From Phormidium willei BDU 130791 (GTDB lineage Bacteria; Cyanobacteriota; Cyanobacteriia; Cyanobacteriales; Geitlerinemataceae), in assembly GCA_001637315.1 (NCBI GenBank), contig LSZA01000011.1, forward strand, positions 1-59,265: a DNA stretch of 59,265 nt, read 5' to 3'. Below, piece after piece: positions 1 to 8,862 of the stretch. The position numbers and the translations under genes are program-made. Numbering within the stretch: the stretch's first letter is position 1; each line of letters starts with the position of its first letter. The notes under the pieces are model-generated. The model did not search any database and had not been told where the DNA came from. It saw only the letters and a list, made by a program, of their open reading frames with translations.

Positions 1-180
1 GGTTTTGCCCTGTTCTATCTACGAGGAATTGCACCGGAATCTGTGAAGACGTCGGACATTTATCGCGGCGCAACTCAGTTTGTGTTACTGCAAGTTTTGG
101 TGTTAATGGCGATTATTCGCTTCCCCGCAATTGTGACTTGGCTTCCTTCGTTGGCTCAGTCTAATGGGGTGGTAAATTAG
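1..180 (+). CDS. TRAP transporter large permease (DctM-like), C-terminal end only
   Basis: The window opens inside a reading frame that codes 59 residues and stops with TAG at 178-180. The visible tail contains a hydrophobic segment (VLLQVLVLMAIIRFPAIVTW) preceded by the phrase VKTSDIYRGA. This matches my memory of the C-terminus of DctM-type large permeases of TRAP transporters, which carry organic acids across the inner membrane with a periplasmic binding protein and a small permease (DctQ). Those partners would lie outside the window to the left. The assignment rests on the last helix and the phrase before it only, so the substrate cannot be named. Confidence 0.7.
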   Translation, partial: GFALFYLRGIAPESVKTSDIYRGATQFVLLQVLVLMAIIRFPAIVTWLPSLAQSNGVVN

Positions 181-252
181 ACTGAATGGGGTTATCTTTA
201 AGGTTTGGTATTCAACTAAATTGAATCGAATTGAATTGAATTTAGACTTGGT

Positions 253-804
253 TTATTGGAGATGAGAATGGGCCACAACTTCTGGCTTGGCTGATGTTTT
301 GGGATAGGAAAGTTTTATTTGCCAAGGGTTTTCTTCGGTAAAGGGAGAGGGTTTATCTTGCCAAACTTCTCCTTGTTCGTAAGCTCGAATTAGCGATCGC
401 CGCACTTCGAGAGGCGGAACGTTTGAGGGGATGGAGTAGCGCGATCGCATCCGATCTGTATAATAATCACTATGGCGACCGAGCCTGAGAATAAAGTTAA
501 ACACCTCAGGAATGGCGGTTTCGCCAAATTCTTCTAGGAATGTCTGATAGGCGTCAATCGCGGCATTGGCGTAGGCGTAGGCTAACCTATTATTGAGGGT
601 TTGACTACAGGAGACGAGACAGCGATCGCGACGATAGTCTAATGGAGCAAATTCTTCGCCCCAAAGTTGAACCGCCCAAGGAAATTCACGAGACAGACTG
701 CGACGATCAATGACACTGGCAAGGATGCTATTAACGGTAACCACAAAGCGAGCTTCTTCGGCTTCGGCGAGGCGACGAACATCAAGGGCGTTACAAATAA
801 TCAT
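253..804 (-). CDS. Conserved hypothetical protein (183 aa)
   Basis: This is a soluble protein with no signal peptide or membrane segment and no motif I recognise. It is rich in acidic and aromatic residues (for example PWAVQLWGEEFAPLDYRRD in the N-terminal half) and has a mixed alpha/beta look. It starts with ATG at 804, about 65 bp from the divergent tenA-like gene, so the two probably share a promoter region. GCGATCGC-type octamers inside the gene show it shares the base composition of the genome and is unlikely to be newly acquired. No function is proposed. Confidence 0.6.
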   Translation of the reverse strand: MIICNALDVRRLAEAEEARFVVTVNSILASVIDRRSLSREFPWAVQLWGEEFAPLDYRRDRCLVSCSQTLNNRLAYAYANAAIDAYQTFLEEFGETAIPEVFNFILRLGRHSDYYTDRMRSRYSIPSNVPPLEVRRSLIRAYEQGEVWQDKPSPFTEENPWQIKLSYPKTSAKPEVVAHSHLQ

Positions 805-869
805 GGTAGGTAGGAGTCACAGTAACAGTGTTAATGTCAAACGTTAATGTCAAACAAGCCAATCGATAA

Positions 870-1517
870 ATGATGAACGTAACAGGAGAGATGACCCTAT
901 CTTCAATCTTATGGCAGGCGAATCAGGACTTGGCTCAGGCTTGCCTGAATCATTCCTTTGTTCAGGGAATCGCAAAGGGCAATTTACCCCGTCAAACATT
1001 TAGCTATTATGTTGGGCAAGATGCCTTTTTCCTACAAGCCTTTGCTCGGGCCTATAGTGTTGCCGCTGCTAAATGCAGCAATTGGGAGACGTTTCAGGTG
1101 TTTCACCGACTCACTCAAGGGGTAATTGAGGAACTGAATCTACATCGAAGTTATAGCCAAGAGTGGGATGTGGATATTACAACAGTTGAGGCCGGTTCAG
1201 CAACACGGCGGTATACGGATTTTCTGCTGGCGACGGCTTGGCAAGCCGATGTGGCAACCATTGCAGCGGCGATGTCCCCCTGTATGCGACTCTATCTGTT
1301 TCTAGGACGAGAATTAGCCAAAAATGGCATTCCTGACCATGAATATGCAGATTGGATCTGTACCTATGGTAGCGATGAGTTTGAGCCGTTGGCAAGACAG
1401 CTTGAGGAGGTGGTGGATCATGAGGGATGCGATCGCCCTCAACTCCGGCAAACCTATCGTTATGCGATGCAATGTGAACTGGACTTTTTTGAGGCAGCCT
1501 GGAGCCAATTTATCTAG
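870..1517 (+). CDS. tenA: TenA/thiaminase II family protein
   Basis: TenA enzymes hydrolyse aminopyrimidine breakdown products of thiamin to HMP, which is salvaged into thiamin synthesis in the cytoplasm. The 215-residue length fits the all-helical TenA fold. Expected active-site positions are present: YYVGQD near residue 51 (the aspartate that binds the pyrimidine amine), MSPCMRLY around 139 (the catalytic cysteine of TenA_C members), DWICTYGSDEF near 168, and FFEAAW near the C-terminus carrying the catalytic glutamate. Starts at 870, 873 or 891 are possible; the family core begins around the third. The gene stands alone and has no TPP riboswitch in the short upstream gap, unlike thiC at 52772-54160. 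Cyanobacterial TenA proteins are often annotated only as 'regulator'; the intact cysteine argues for an enzyme. Confidence 0.85.
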   Translation: MMNVTGEMTLSSILWQANQDLAQACLNHSFVQGIAKGNLPRQTFSYYVGQDAFFLQAFARAYSVAAAKCSNWETFQVFHRLTQGVIEELNLHRSYSQEWDVDITTVEAGSATRRYTDFLLATAWQADVATIAAAMSPCMRLYLFLGRELAKNGIPDHEYADWICTYGSDEFEPLARQLEEVVDHEGCDRPQLRQTYRYAMQCELDFFEAAWSQFI

Positions 1518-1655
1518 GTGTTTTGTTTATGTGTTTTGTTGAGGTATTTTGCCTAAGCCAAAACATTGACCTTATTTCACCCATCTCTCAGGTTGCGGTG
1601 CTATATAAGGTATAGCTTATTGTATATTTTTGTTGTCAATTGAGGAGTTACGGCT

Positions 1656-2720
1656 ATGGTCTTAACGATTGTTACAGAAGATGGATTTGATTTCGGTATT
1701 GCCACTCAAGGGAATGACCGTATCATTATGAGCCAGTTGCCGCCTGATGAACTGGCTCAGTTGGGTAATTCTGCCTTTCCCGATGCGATCGCCCTACTTG
1801 GGGGGGATGATGTGGCCCGCAATGATGATGAGGGACGCATTATCTTCGGCAATGCCGGGAATGATAGCATCGTTGGCGGAGCGGGCAATGATACTCTGGC
1901 GGCGGGCCGTGATAATGACGTTCTCGATGGGGGGTCCGGGAATAATATCCTCTTTGGCAATTTAGGGGAGGATACCGTCACCGGTGGCTCTGGGAATGAT
2001 AGCCTGTTTGGCGGCCAGGGCGATGATGTTCTGATTGGTGGGCCGGGAAATGATCTGTTGTCGGGCGATCGCGGTCGGGATACGCTCACCGGCGGCGATG
2101 GGATAGACCACTTTAGCTTGGCCGTGTCGGCGGAGATTGGCGAGGATGTGATTGTTGATTTCCAAGATGGTGTTGATAAACTGCGACTGGCCCCTGGCGT
2201 AACGGTCGATGATCTGCAAATTGCATCATCGGGGGCCAATACAGAGATTCGCCGCGAGGGAGACTTGATCGCTGTTCTCAACAATGTGGCCGCCTCTGCC
2301 ATTAGTGCTGATGATTTTGTCGATGCCCAAGCCCCTGCACCGGGATCTGGGGATTCCTCCTCGCTTGATTTTACGCCATTAGACCTTCAGAGCGCTCTGG
2401 ATTCGCTCAATAATTTAAATTCGTTGACCGATGGTTCTTTAGCGAATACCTTTACGACACCTGAGTTTGTCGATGCGGCTGAGGAGTTATTTGGCAATCT
2501 GAGTGTGTCGGATTTGGGGGTGATTGAATCGATTGTGGCCACACCGGAGTTTCAGACGCTGGCGAATGAGTTTTTCCAATTTGTCGTCGCGAATCCGGGC
2601 GCGTTTACGGGGGCGATCGATTTTGCAGCCTTGTCTCCCATCGCGGAGGCCTTGACGAGCGGTTCAGTGACGGATGGCGTGCTTGAGGATGTCTCAGATT
2701 TCTTGGGCGGCTTGTTATGA
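1656..2720 (+). CDS. RTX/hemolysin-type calcium-binding repeat protein
   Basis: This 354-residue acidic protein carries about ten nonapeptide-type repeats (GGxGxDxLx, such as GGAGNDTLAAG and GGQGDDVLIGG) between roughly residues 65 and 150. These form a Ca2+-binding parallel beta-roll. They are followed by the usual capping region (DVIVDFQDGVDKLRL) and an Ala/Ser/Leu-rich C-terminal part without repeats, ending in LGGLL. There is no N-terminal signal peptide, as expected for RTX proteins exported by type I secretion through a C-terminal signal. ATG at 1656 is preceded by GAGGAG (1641-1646). It is an orphan: no type I secretion ABC gene lies nearby. A role in the cell envelope or outside the cell is inference. 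The stop overlaps the end of the degraded MFS fragment on the other strand. Confidence 0.85.
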   Translation: MVLTIVTEDGFDFGIATQGNDRIIMSQLPPDELAQLGNSAFPDAIALLGGDDVARNDDEGRIIFGNAGNDSIVGGAGNDTLAAGRDNDVLDGGSGNNILFGNLGEDTVTGGSGNDSLFGGQGDDVLIGGPGNDLLSGDRGRDTLTGGDGIDHFSLAVSAEIGEDVIVDFQDGVDKLRLAPGVTVDDLQIASSGANTEIRREGDLIAVLNNVAASAISADDFVDAQAPAPGSGDSSSLDFTPLDLQSALDSLNNLNSLTDGSLANTFTTPEFVDAAEELFGNLSVSDLGVIESIVATPEFQTLANEFFQFVVANPGAFTGAIDFAALSPIAEALTSGSVTDGVLEDVSDFLGGLL

Positions 2721-2936
2721 AACGAGCGATCGCGATGTATCGCGATCGAGAATAATTTCGAGAATAATTTTGTTGAGAAATACGGATACGCCGACGGTTT
2801 GACCGGGAATGGTCATCAGCATTCCCAAACTTCCGGCGAGGAGAATTACCCAACCGTAGTAGATGGGGGAGGCGGCGATGAGGCGACTGTGTTGGACAGT
2901 CGGTTCAACGGGTGGGTTGGAGGGGGTCTCGGACAA
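2715..2936 (-). pseudogene. MFS transporter remnant (first transmembrane segment only)
   Basis: On the minus strand about 73 codons are open from a TTG at 2936. They encode a short polar leader, then IYYGWVILLAGSLGMLMTIP and GQTVGVSVFL, which is how many major facilitator proteins (oxalate/formate-antiporter-like) begin: helix 1 plus the first loop. Instead of eleven further helices the frame ends within about 15 residues in HIP1-rich sequence (GCGATCGC-like repeats at 2727-2750). No start codon with a ribosome-binding site is visible. I read this as the 5' end of a transporter gene whose body has been deleted. It lies directly after the 70-aa gene at 2951-3163, with which it may once have formed an operon. 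Confidence 0.6.
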
Positions 2937-2950
2937 GGGACTGTGAAATT

Positions 2951-3163
2951 CTAAGCGGCAACCATCAGGTTTGATAGTACCGTAAATTGGCGAGAGGCTT
3001 CTCGCTGGATTTTCCCTCGTTGAACGGCTAGTTGGAGACGTTGTAATGCGTCTAAGTCTGTGGGGCCATAGGCGCGGTGGGTTAGGACTTGGTAGATGAG
3101 TCCTTCTGACGCGACGCTTAAGCACCCTGTTTCAAATGCGGATTCAACTAATGTAGAAATCAT
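2951..3163 (-). CDS. Small conserved cyanobacterial hypothetical protein (70 aa)
   Basis: The 70-residue soluble protein begins MISTLVESAFETGCLSVASE and contains a helical segment with LTHRAYGPTDLDALQRLQ. Proteins of this size and opening are, as far as I recall, widespread in cyanobacteria, where they are of unknown function. There is no signal or membrane segment. It begins with ATG at 3163 and is followed after about 15 bp by the MFS remnant in the same orientation. The competing longer reading frame in this stretch is proline/arginine-rich and looks like a shadow except for its MFS-like end. Confidence 0.6.
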   Translation of the reverse strand: MISTLVESAFETGCLSVASEGLIYQVLTHRAYGPTDLDALQRLQLAVQRGKIQREASRQFTVLSNLMVAA

Positions 3164-3283
3164 GTGTGTTGACCCTGATTACACCCTTAATGGCTCTAGT
3201 ATGCCACTTTAAAACAGTGGCACAGTTGATGTTTGTCTGGGTTGGCTGTGATGGGGATCACTGACAGGGGGGGTTTGGGGGTT

Positions 3284-3445
3284 AGAAGTGGCCAGAAACC
3301 GGGTTTTTTGGAAAAACTCGGTTTCGAGTTAGGGTTGGGGGCGAGAAGTGGCCAGAAACCGGGTTTTTTGGAGAAACTCGGTTTCGAGTTAGGGTTGGGG
3401 GCGAGAAGTGGCCAGAAACCGGGTTTTTTGGAAAAACTCGGTTTC
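3284..3445. repeat. 60-bp tandem repeat, 2.7 copies, each with a hairpin
   Basis: Copies start at 3284, 3344 and 3404 with an exact 60-bp period and almost no divergence (one A/G change). Each copy contains GAAACCGGGTTTTT followed by a short loop and AAAAACTCGGTTTC, a nearly perfect stem-loop flanked by T/A runs. The array lies about 25 bp past the glyS stop codon, so the hairpins may terminate glyS transcription. Because 60 is divisible by three the array stays open as a spurious 20-aa repeat protein; I do not regard that as a gene. The 304-bp gap 3164-3467 holds nothing else. Confidence 0.85.
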
Positions 3446-3467
3446 TTGGTGGCGAGGCCGGTTGGGG

Positions 3468-5618
3468 TTAGCCGTTTTTGACGATCGCCCCGAAGTCGGC
3501 TAAGACACGGGCGTGGTTACGCAATAACCCTAGCAGGTTGAGACGGTTGGCTTTGACGGCTTCATCGTCGGCCATCACTAACACACTATTTTCGCCGTCA
3601 AAGAACTCCCGTACGGTGGGCGCAATTTCAACTAATCCTTCAATTAGTTGGCTATACTTACGTTCCTCTTGGGCGGCTTCGGTGCGCGGCAATAGCCCCA
3701 ATAAGGCATCATAAAATCCCTGTTCGGCTGGGGATTCAAATAATTCGGGTTTAACGACGGTTTCGGGGTTCAAGTCTTGGGTAGATAAGTCCCCTTTTTT
3801 GGCTAAGCGGGCGGAACGATTGACGATTTCATAAATGATATCTAGGGTTCCGTCTTGACGGATTTGTTGTAGAAATTCGGCGCGATCGCGGGTATCTAAC
3901 ACATCCGCTAAGGCCCGTTCTGCATAATCGGCGTCATCCTCTCCTAATACTCCATTGACGAGGTCATAATCAATGCCTCGCTCATCTTGTAATAGGGTTT
4001 GTAACCGTTGCAGGAAGAAGGTTTGCAGTTGTGTCAGTAACTCTGCTGAGGCTTGGGGATGGGCGGTTTTGAAGGTTTCAACGCCTTGCTGCAAGAATTG
4101 ATTGAGATTCAACTCTAAATCCGCCGCCCAGATGATATTCACGACTGCATTAGCGGCGCGACGGAGGGCGAAGGGATCGGAGGAACCACTCGGTAATAAG
4201 CCTAAGCCAAAAATACTGACGAGGGTATCGAGGCGATCGCTCAATCCGACAATTTGCCCGGTTAGGGTCTGAGGTAAACTATCTTCCGCCCCCCGAGGTA
4301 AGTAATGCTCAAAAATTGCCCGACAAACGGCTTCATCTTCACCACTGACGCGGGCATATTTCTCTCCCATAACTCCTTGTAGTTCCGGGAATTCATAGAC
4401 CATTTGACTGACCAAATCGGCTTTGCAGAGATAGCAAGACCGCTCAATCTTAGCCTGTTCTGACTCACTTAAGTTTAGGGCTTGACTGAGTTGATTGGCG
4501 ACAGCGGTGAAGCGATTGACTTTATCTTTGACGGTTCCTAAATTTTCTTGGAAGGTGATACTTTCTAACTGAGGAACGAGGGTTTCTAGGGGATGCTCAC
4601 AATCGGCTTTATAGAAAAACTCCCCATCCGCGAGTCTAGCCCGAATGACCCGTTCATTTCCAGCGGCAATCAGGTCAGATTTTGCCGGGTCGCCGTTAGA
4701 AATGGTGATAAAATAGGGGAGAAGTTCCTGAGGTTTCTCGGCGTTGAGAACGGGGAAGTAGCGTTGGTGAGACACCATGACTGTGGTGATGACTTCCGGG
4801 GGCAAAATTAGGAAGTCGTCGTCAAATTTGCCTAAGACGGCGGTGGGATATTCCACCAATTGCACCACTTCGGCGAGTAGGTCTTCGGGGATATCAGCGG
4901 TTCCCCCCACCTGGGCGGCGCAGTGATGAATCCCCTCGACGATGGTTTCGCGACGGCGTTGGGGGTTCACTTCAATCGCCGCTTGACGCAAGTTCTCTAG
5001 GTAGTCGGTGGCGTGGGGAATTGAGACGGGATCGGGGTGGAGAACGCGGTGGCCGGCGGAGTGGCGATCGCTCGTAACCACATCGGAACCACTGGTAATG
5101 GTTAGCGGCAAAACTGTATCATCGAGTAAGGCCACTAGCCAACGAATGGGACGGGGAAACCGCACGTCGCCATCACCCCAACGCATAAACCGTTTCCCTT
5201 CGAGTTTGAAGATCCATTGGGGGATCAGTTCTGTGAGAATGTCGGCTGTGGGCCGGCCGGAAATCTGTTTGCGGACAAAGACAAATTCTCCTTTCTCGGT
5301 ATCCCGGATTTCTAAATCTTCTAAGGATACCTCTTGTTTGCGGGCGAATCCCTCGGCGGCTTTGGTGGGTTGTCCATCTTTGTAGGCGGCCCGAACGGGT
5401 GGCCCTTTGATGTCTTCGCTGCGATTGGGTTGTTGAGTGGGGAGATTATGCAGCAAAACCGCGAGACGGCGAGGGGTTCCGTAGATCTCCACCGCCGCCG
5501 GTTCGATGAAGGCCTCGGTGAGGGAGGGGGGGATGCGATCGCGCCATTGGGCGATCGCCCCTTCGACAAAACTGGCGGGGAGTTCTTCGGTACCGACTTC
5601 GAGGAGAAAGGTAGGCAT
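3468..5618 (-). CDS. glyS: Glycine--tRNA ligase beta subunit
   Basis: GlyS is the larger subunit of the bacterial alpha2beta2 glycyl-tRNA synthetase and acts with GlyQ to charge tRNA-Gly in the cytoplasm. The 716-residue length and the N-terminal signature [18 protein letters not shown] are characteristic, as is the central block with [11 protein letters not shown]. The C-terminal third (from about residue 560) fits the DALR anticodon-binding domain that ends GlyS proteins. Start is ATG at 5618. The alpha subunit gene is not adjacent, which is common in cyanobacteria. The 3' end is followed by a repeated hairpin array. Confidence 0.97.
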   Translation of the reverse strand: MPTFLLEVGTEELPASFVEGAIAQWRDRIPPSLTEAFIEPAAVEIYGTPRRLAVLLHNLPTQQPNRSEDIKGPPVRAAYKDGQPTKAAEGFARKQEVSLEDLEIRDTEKGEFVFVRKQISGRPTADILTELIPQWIFKLEGKRFMRWGDGDVRFPRPIRWLVALLDDTVLPLTITSGSDVVTSDRHSAGHRVLHPDPVSIPHATDYLENLRQAAIEVNPQRRRETIVEGIHHCAAQVGGTADIPEDLLAEVVQLVEYPTAVLGKFDDDFLILPPEVITTVMVSHQRYFPVLNAEKPQELLPYFITISNGDPAKSDLIAAGNERVIRARLADGEFFYKADCEHPLETLVPQLESITFQENLGTVKDKVNRFTAVANQLSQALNLSESEQAKIERSCYLCKADLVSQMVYEFPELQGVMGEKYARVSGEDEAVCRAIFEHYLPRGAEDSLPQTLTGQIVGLSDRLDTLVSIFGLGLLPSGSSDPFALRRAANAVVNIIWAADLELNLNQFLQQGVETFKTAHPQASAELLTQLQTFFLQRLQTLLQDERGIDYDLVNGVLGEDDADYAERALADVLDTRDRAEFLQQIRQDGTLDIIYEIVNRSARLAKKGDLSTQDLNPETVVKPELFESPAEQGFYDALLGLLPRTEAAQEERKYSQLIEGLVEIAPTVREFFDGENSVLVMADDEAVKANRLNLLGLLRNHARVLADFGAIVKNG

Positions 5619-5702
5619 TGTCAGTGACGTGTTAATCGTTAAGTGTTAAGAGTTCGCCGTGGACAAGTTTACCCTGATGAGGGGGATGTCTTCTAGATCG
5701 GC

Positions 5703-6851
5703 TTAAACCTCCGGTTCAAATTGACAAATTCTGGGTTCAACGGGACAGGTAGACGGGTTCACGGGGTTATTGACTAAAATCACCCTCACTAGCGTCGTCA
5801 TGTTGGCTAAGGGGGAAATGTCTAAAATGTCATTGTCTTCAAAGTCGGCCCAGTTCAGGCTGGTGAGTTGGGGAAGAGGACTAATATCCTGGATTTTATT
5901 ATCACGAATATACAATTCCGTCAAGGCATTTAGATTCGATAATGGCTCAATATTGATAATTTGGTTGCCACTTAAATACAATTCATTTAAACCGGTCATC
6001 TGTTGCAAGCCATTGAGGTCAACAATGGCATTATGATCGAGATGCAATTCATACATTTGCTTGAGGGGAAGCAGGGGCGAAATATCCTGAATTTGGTTAT
6101 GATTCAGCGATAAGGTTTCTAATTCAACTAGAGAATTGAGTGCGAAAATATCCTCAATCGCGTTGTTATTGAGAAACAATACTTGCAAATTCAACACAGA
6201 ATTGAGTGCAGAAATATCTTCGATCGCGTTGTCATTGAGAAACAACACTTGCAGGTTTACCAGAGAACTTAGGGCAGAAATATCCTCAACTTGATTGCGA
6301 TCAAGATTGAGTTTACGCAAGTTCACCAAGGAATCGAGGGGTGAGAGATCTTCGACGTCATTGAGACTTAGTAAAACCTCTTCTAATTGCGTCAGATGAC
6401 GTAGGGGAGAAATATCGGTAATCTCGTTGACACTCAAATCGAGACGAGTTAGATGAGTGAGAGAAGCCAGAGGCCGTAAATCGCTGAGAGATTGGGCGCT
6501 AAGATTGAGATCATCGATTTGATTGAGGTTTTGTTGCGCTTCGAGACAATTTTGGCTGTCAGCGCGACGTAACATCGCCTCAATGGTACGCTGACTCGAT
6601 TCTGGCAGGCGATCGCGTTCGAGACACCAATCTTCAAACGCCCGCAACGGTTGTTCCTCTTGGCTGATAGATGAAGGGGTTTTCTTGCGTTGCCAAAGTT
6701 GCCAATCTCTCGATTGGGGCGAGGATTGGGGCGAGGATTGGGCTGAACCATCTGCGGCCAGATATCCCCAACTGAGGAAGAGTGATGTGGCGAGGGCAAC
6801 GCCTCGTTTTAGGGGTTGAATCAAGGGCTTAAAAGGGGTCACAAGTCCCAC
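5703..6851 (-). CDS. Secreted leucine-rich repeat protein
   Basis: The 382-residue protein has a basic N-terminus followed by a hydrophobic stretch (VALATSLFLSWGYLAA) and an Ala-x-Ala-like exit (DGSAQS), so it is probably exported. From about residue 120 it consists of roughly eleven 22-residue repeats of the internalin/SDS22 class (L..L..LdLs.N.i.DIsPL), for example LTRLDLSVNEITDISPL. Two adjacent units near residues 205-245 are almost identical (NLQVLFLN[DN]NAIEDI), pointing to recent repeat duplication. A cysteine-containing cap ends the protein. LRR arrays make curved binding surfaces; the ligand is unknown. It is monocistronic between murF and glyS, all on the minus strand. Confidence 0.85.
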   Translation of the reverse strand: MGLVTPFKPLIQPLKRGVALATSLFLSWGYLAADGSAQSSPQSSPQSRDWQLWQRKKTPSSISQEEQPLRAFEDWCLERDRLPESSQRTIEAMLRRADSQNCLEAQQNLNQIDDLNLSAQSLSDLRPLASLTHLTRLDLSVNEITDISPLRHLTQLEEVLLSLNDVEDLSPLDSLVNLRKLNLDRNQVEDISALSSLVNLQVLFLNDNAIEDISALNSVLNLQVLFLNNNAIEDIFALNSLVELETLSLNHNQIQDISPLLPLKQMYELHLDHNAIVDLNGLQQMTGLNELYLSGNQIINIEPLSNLNALTELYIRDNKIQDISPLPQLTSLNWADFEDNDILDISPLANMTTLVRVILVNNPVNPSTCPVEPRICQFEPEV

Positions 6852-6913
6852 GGTTTAATGGCTAATTTTGCTGAATCAATCCTATTGAATTGCGGCAGAT
6901 CCCTTGCAAATTT

Positions 6914-8269
6914 TCAATTTTTTAGGGCATCCACAATTCGATGGAGGGCGACGGAGTGGGAGGCTTTAAATAAGACGCGATCGCCCTCTTCCAAGAACGT
7001 CCGTAATCGTTGGGTTAAGGCGTGATGCGCGTCAGGAGTTTCGATATTTTCAATATCAACAAAAGATAGCCCATGAGCGCCATCGGCCATCGCTTCAGCT
7101 TCAGGAAGTTCCGCCAAGATAAACAAGGCATCCAGATTAAGCTGTTTCACCCGTTCCCCCACCTGTCGGTGAAAGTCAAGAGATTGTTCCCCCAACTCCT
7201 TCATGGTTCCTAACACAGCAATCCGTCGTTGTCCGGGAACTTCAGCCAACAACTCCAAGGCCGCTAACATGGATTCAAGTCCAGCATTATAAGTTTCATC
7301 TAATAACTGTACATCTCCGGCCAGGAGATGTTTTTGGGCGCGTCCATTGGGAATATTAACGGCTAATCCGTGGTTGAGGCGATTGGTATTGAGGTTGAGG
7401 AGGCGGGCCACGGCGATCGCTGCCAGATAATTGAGGGCGTTATGTCGGCCCGGAAGGGGTAGCGGATAGCGTAGGCCCTCAAGTTCTAGAGTATGAGAGT
7501 CAATGAGGGTTCCCTGCAAATCTCCCGCCGTTAAGCCAAAGGTGAGGGTTTTCCCGGCCCACACCGTCGCCGCCGTTTCCATCAATAACGCATTATCGGC
7601 ATTGAGAACCGCACATCCAGTTTGGGGCATTTCCGCCAAGAGTTCACATTTGGCCTGGGCGATCGCCTCTCGTGATCCCAACAAACCAATATGGGCCGTT
7701 CCCACATTGGTAATGACTCCAATATCCGGCCGGGCGATATGGGTGAGTTCAGCAATTTGCCCTTTTCCCCGCATGGCCATTTCCACCACCGCATAGGTGT
7801 GATTCTCATTCAGTTGTAGTAGAGTTTTGGGAACGCCAATTTCATTATTAAAATTATCTTGCGTTTTCAAGACATTGCCATGAATCCCTAAGATGGCTGC
7901 AATCAGTTCCTTGGTGGTAGTTTTGCCCACCGAACCCGTTACGCCAATCACAGGAATGGCATGAGTATCCCGCCACCAGCGGCCTAAACGCTGATAAGCG
8001 GCTAGAGTATCAGGAACGACGAGTTGGGGTAACGTCTCATCATCGAGAGGCCGGTGAACCAAGACGGCGATCGCCCCCCGTTCCCGGGCCTGATAGACAA
8101 AATCATGGCCGTCAAACTGTTCTCCCGACAAGGCGATAAACAAATTCCCAGGGCCAACCCGGCGCGTATCCGTAGAAATTCCTGTACAGGCGCGGTTGAG
8201 AGACTGTTCCGAACAGCCCTTGGGGGTTGCAGAGAGGACATGGGCAAGATGCTGAAGGAAAACGCGCAT
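6914..8269 (-). CDS. murF: UDP-N-acetylmuramoyl-tripeptide--D-alanyl-D-alanine ligase
   Basis: MurF adds D-Ala-D-Ala to UDP-MurNAc-tripeptide, the last cytoplasmic step of peptidoglycan precursor synthesis. The 451-residue protein has the Mur ligase layout: an N-terminal UDP-binding domain (GISTDTRRVGPGNLFIALSG), the ATP-binding domain with P-loop GVTGSVGKTTTKE at about 109-121, a middle block with EMAMRGKGQIAELTHIARP, and the C-terminal domain with DETYNAGLESMLAAL and VLGTMKELGEQS. No key residue appears missing. Start is ATG at 8269. Confidence 0.97.
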   Translation of the reverse strand: MRVFLQHLAHVLSATPKGCSEQSLNRACTGISTDTRRVGPGNLFIALSGEQFDGHDFVYQARERGAIAVLVHRPLDDETLPQLVVPDTLAAYQRLGRWWRDTHAIPVIGVTGSVGKTTTKELIAAILGIHGNVLKTQDNFNNEIGVPKTLLQLNENHTYAVVEMAMRGKGQIAELTHIARPDIGVITNVGTAHIGLLGSREAIAQAKCELLAEMPQTGCAVLNADNALLMETAATVWAGKTLTFGLTAGDLQGTLIDSHTLELEGLRYPLPLPGRHNALNYLAAIAVARLLNLNTNRLNHGLAVNIPNGRAQKHLLAGDVQLLDETYNAGLESMLAALELLAEVPGQRRIAVLGTMKELGEQSLDFHRQVGERVKQLNLDALFILAELPEAEAMADGAHGLSFVDIENIETPDAHHALTQRLRTFLEEGDRVLFKASHSVALHRIVDALKN

Positions 8270-8296
8270 GGTGGTAGCAATCTGGAGTTGAGACGG

Positions 8297-8737
8297 TTAG
8301 AAACGATGGTAGGACTTAGGAGTTAAGACCTGGCGTTGCAATTGGCGTAGCAGGAACCAACCGATCATACAACCGATAAAGTAGTGTAGGAAATCCCAGG
8401 GGTCGAAGTGACTGCCGATGAGAAGTCGCCCCACTAGGGTTTGACGGATGGTGTCTAGGATTGGATGTTGGTACAGTTGCAACAGTTCTAGCAAACTGGT
8501 GAGGATAAAGATGAGACCGGCGATCGCCCCCGCCGCCAATTCCGGGATACTATACGCCACCAGAAACATCCAAAAGAGTTCATAGAACATCGCCCCAGCC
8601 GAGTTTTGCACCCAGGCCGCCAACGGGACTGTATCAACCCGACTGCCAATCCCCAGGGCCATCGAGATCACCATGGCGATCGCCAAATAGCGACGATACC
8701 GACGAATACGCTGTTGGCGTGCGGTACGGAATTTCAT
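8297..8737 (-). CDS. DUF2809-like small integral membrane protein
   Basis: From the ATG at 8737 the protein has 146 residues with about four hydrophobic segments: YLAIAMVISMALGIGSR, FYELFWMFLVAYSI, AAGAIAGLIFILTSLLELLQ, and a C-terminal helix around YFIGCMIGWFLL. The spacing, and the motif DPWDFLHYFIGC in the last loop, match the DUF2809 family of inner-membrane proteins (distantly VanZ-like), whose role is unknown. The frame is open 24 codons further upstream, but that leader is not hydrophobic in the right way and the basic MKFRTARQQRIRRYRRY start is typical, so I chose 8737. It lies 28 bp before murF on the same strand, possibly co-transcribed. Confidence 0.75.
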   Translation of the reverse strand: MKFRTARQQRIRRYRRYLAIAMVISMALGIGSRVDTVPLAAWVQNSAGAMFYELFWMFLVAYSIPELAAGAIAGLIFILTSLLELLQLYQHPILDTIRQTLVGRLLIGSHFDPWDFLHYFIGCMIGWFLLRQLQRQVLTPKSYHRF

Positions 8738-8862
8738 CGCAGTTCCAACCCAAGAGAGGACAAGTCTGATTGACCCATTGAGGCGATAATAGCATTCCCA
8801 CTCCCCCACGTCTCACGGACCCAAACCCCAACCCAATTTCTCCCCGATTCCCTGTTCCCTAT

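Noticed and set aside
805-869. TPP riboswitch for the tenA-like gene
   Set aside because: Only 65 bp lie between the divergent genes and no THI-box motif is present; the riboswitch is only at thiC.
1757-2302. 181-codon frame on the minus strand inside the RTX gene
   Set aside because: The glycine-rich repeat codons leave the antisense frame free of stops; composition is Pro/Ser/Arg-rich with no domain.
3284-3445. CRISPR-like array
   Set aside because: The copies adjoin without distinct spacers; it is a plain tandem repeat of hairpins.
3233-3481. Open frame of 82 codons with a 20-residue repeat
   Set aside because: The repeat is the 60-bp hairpin array read through; no ribosome-binding site, and a 60-bp period keeps any frame open.
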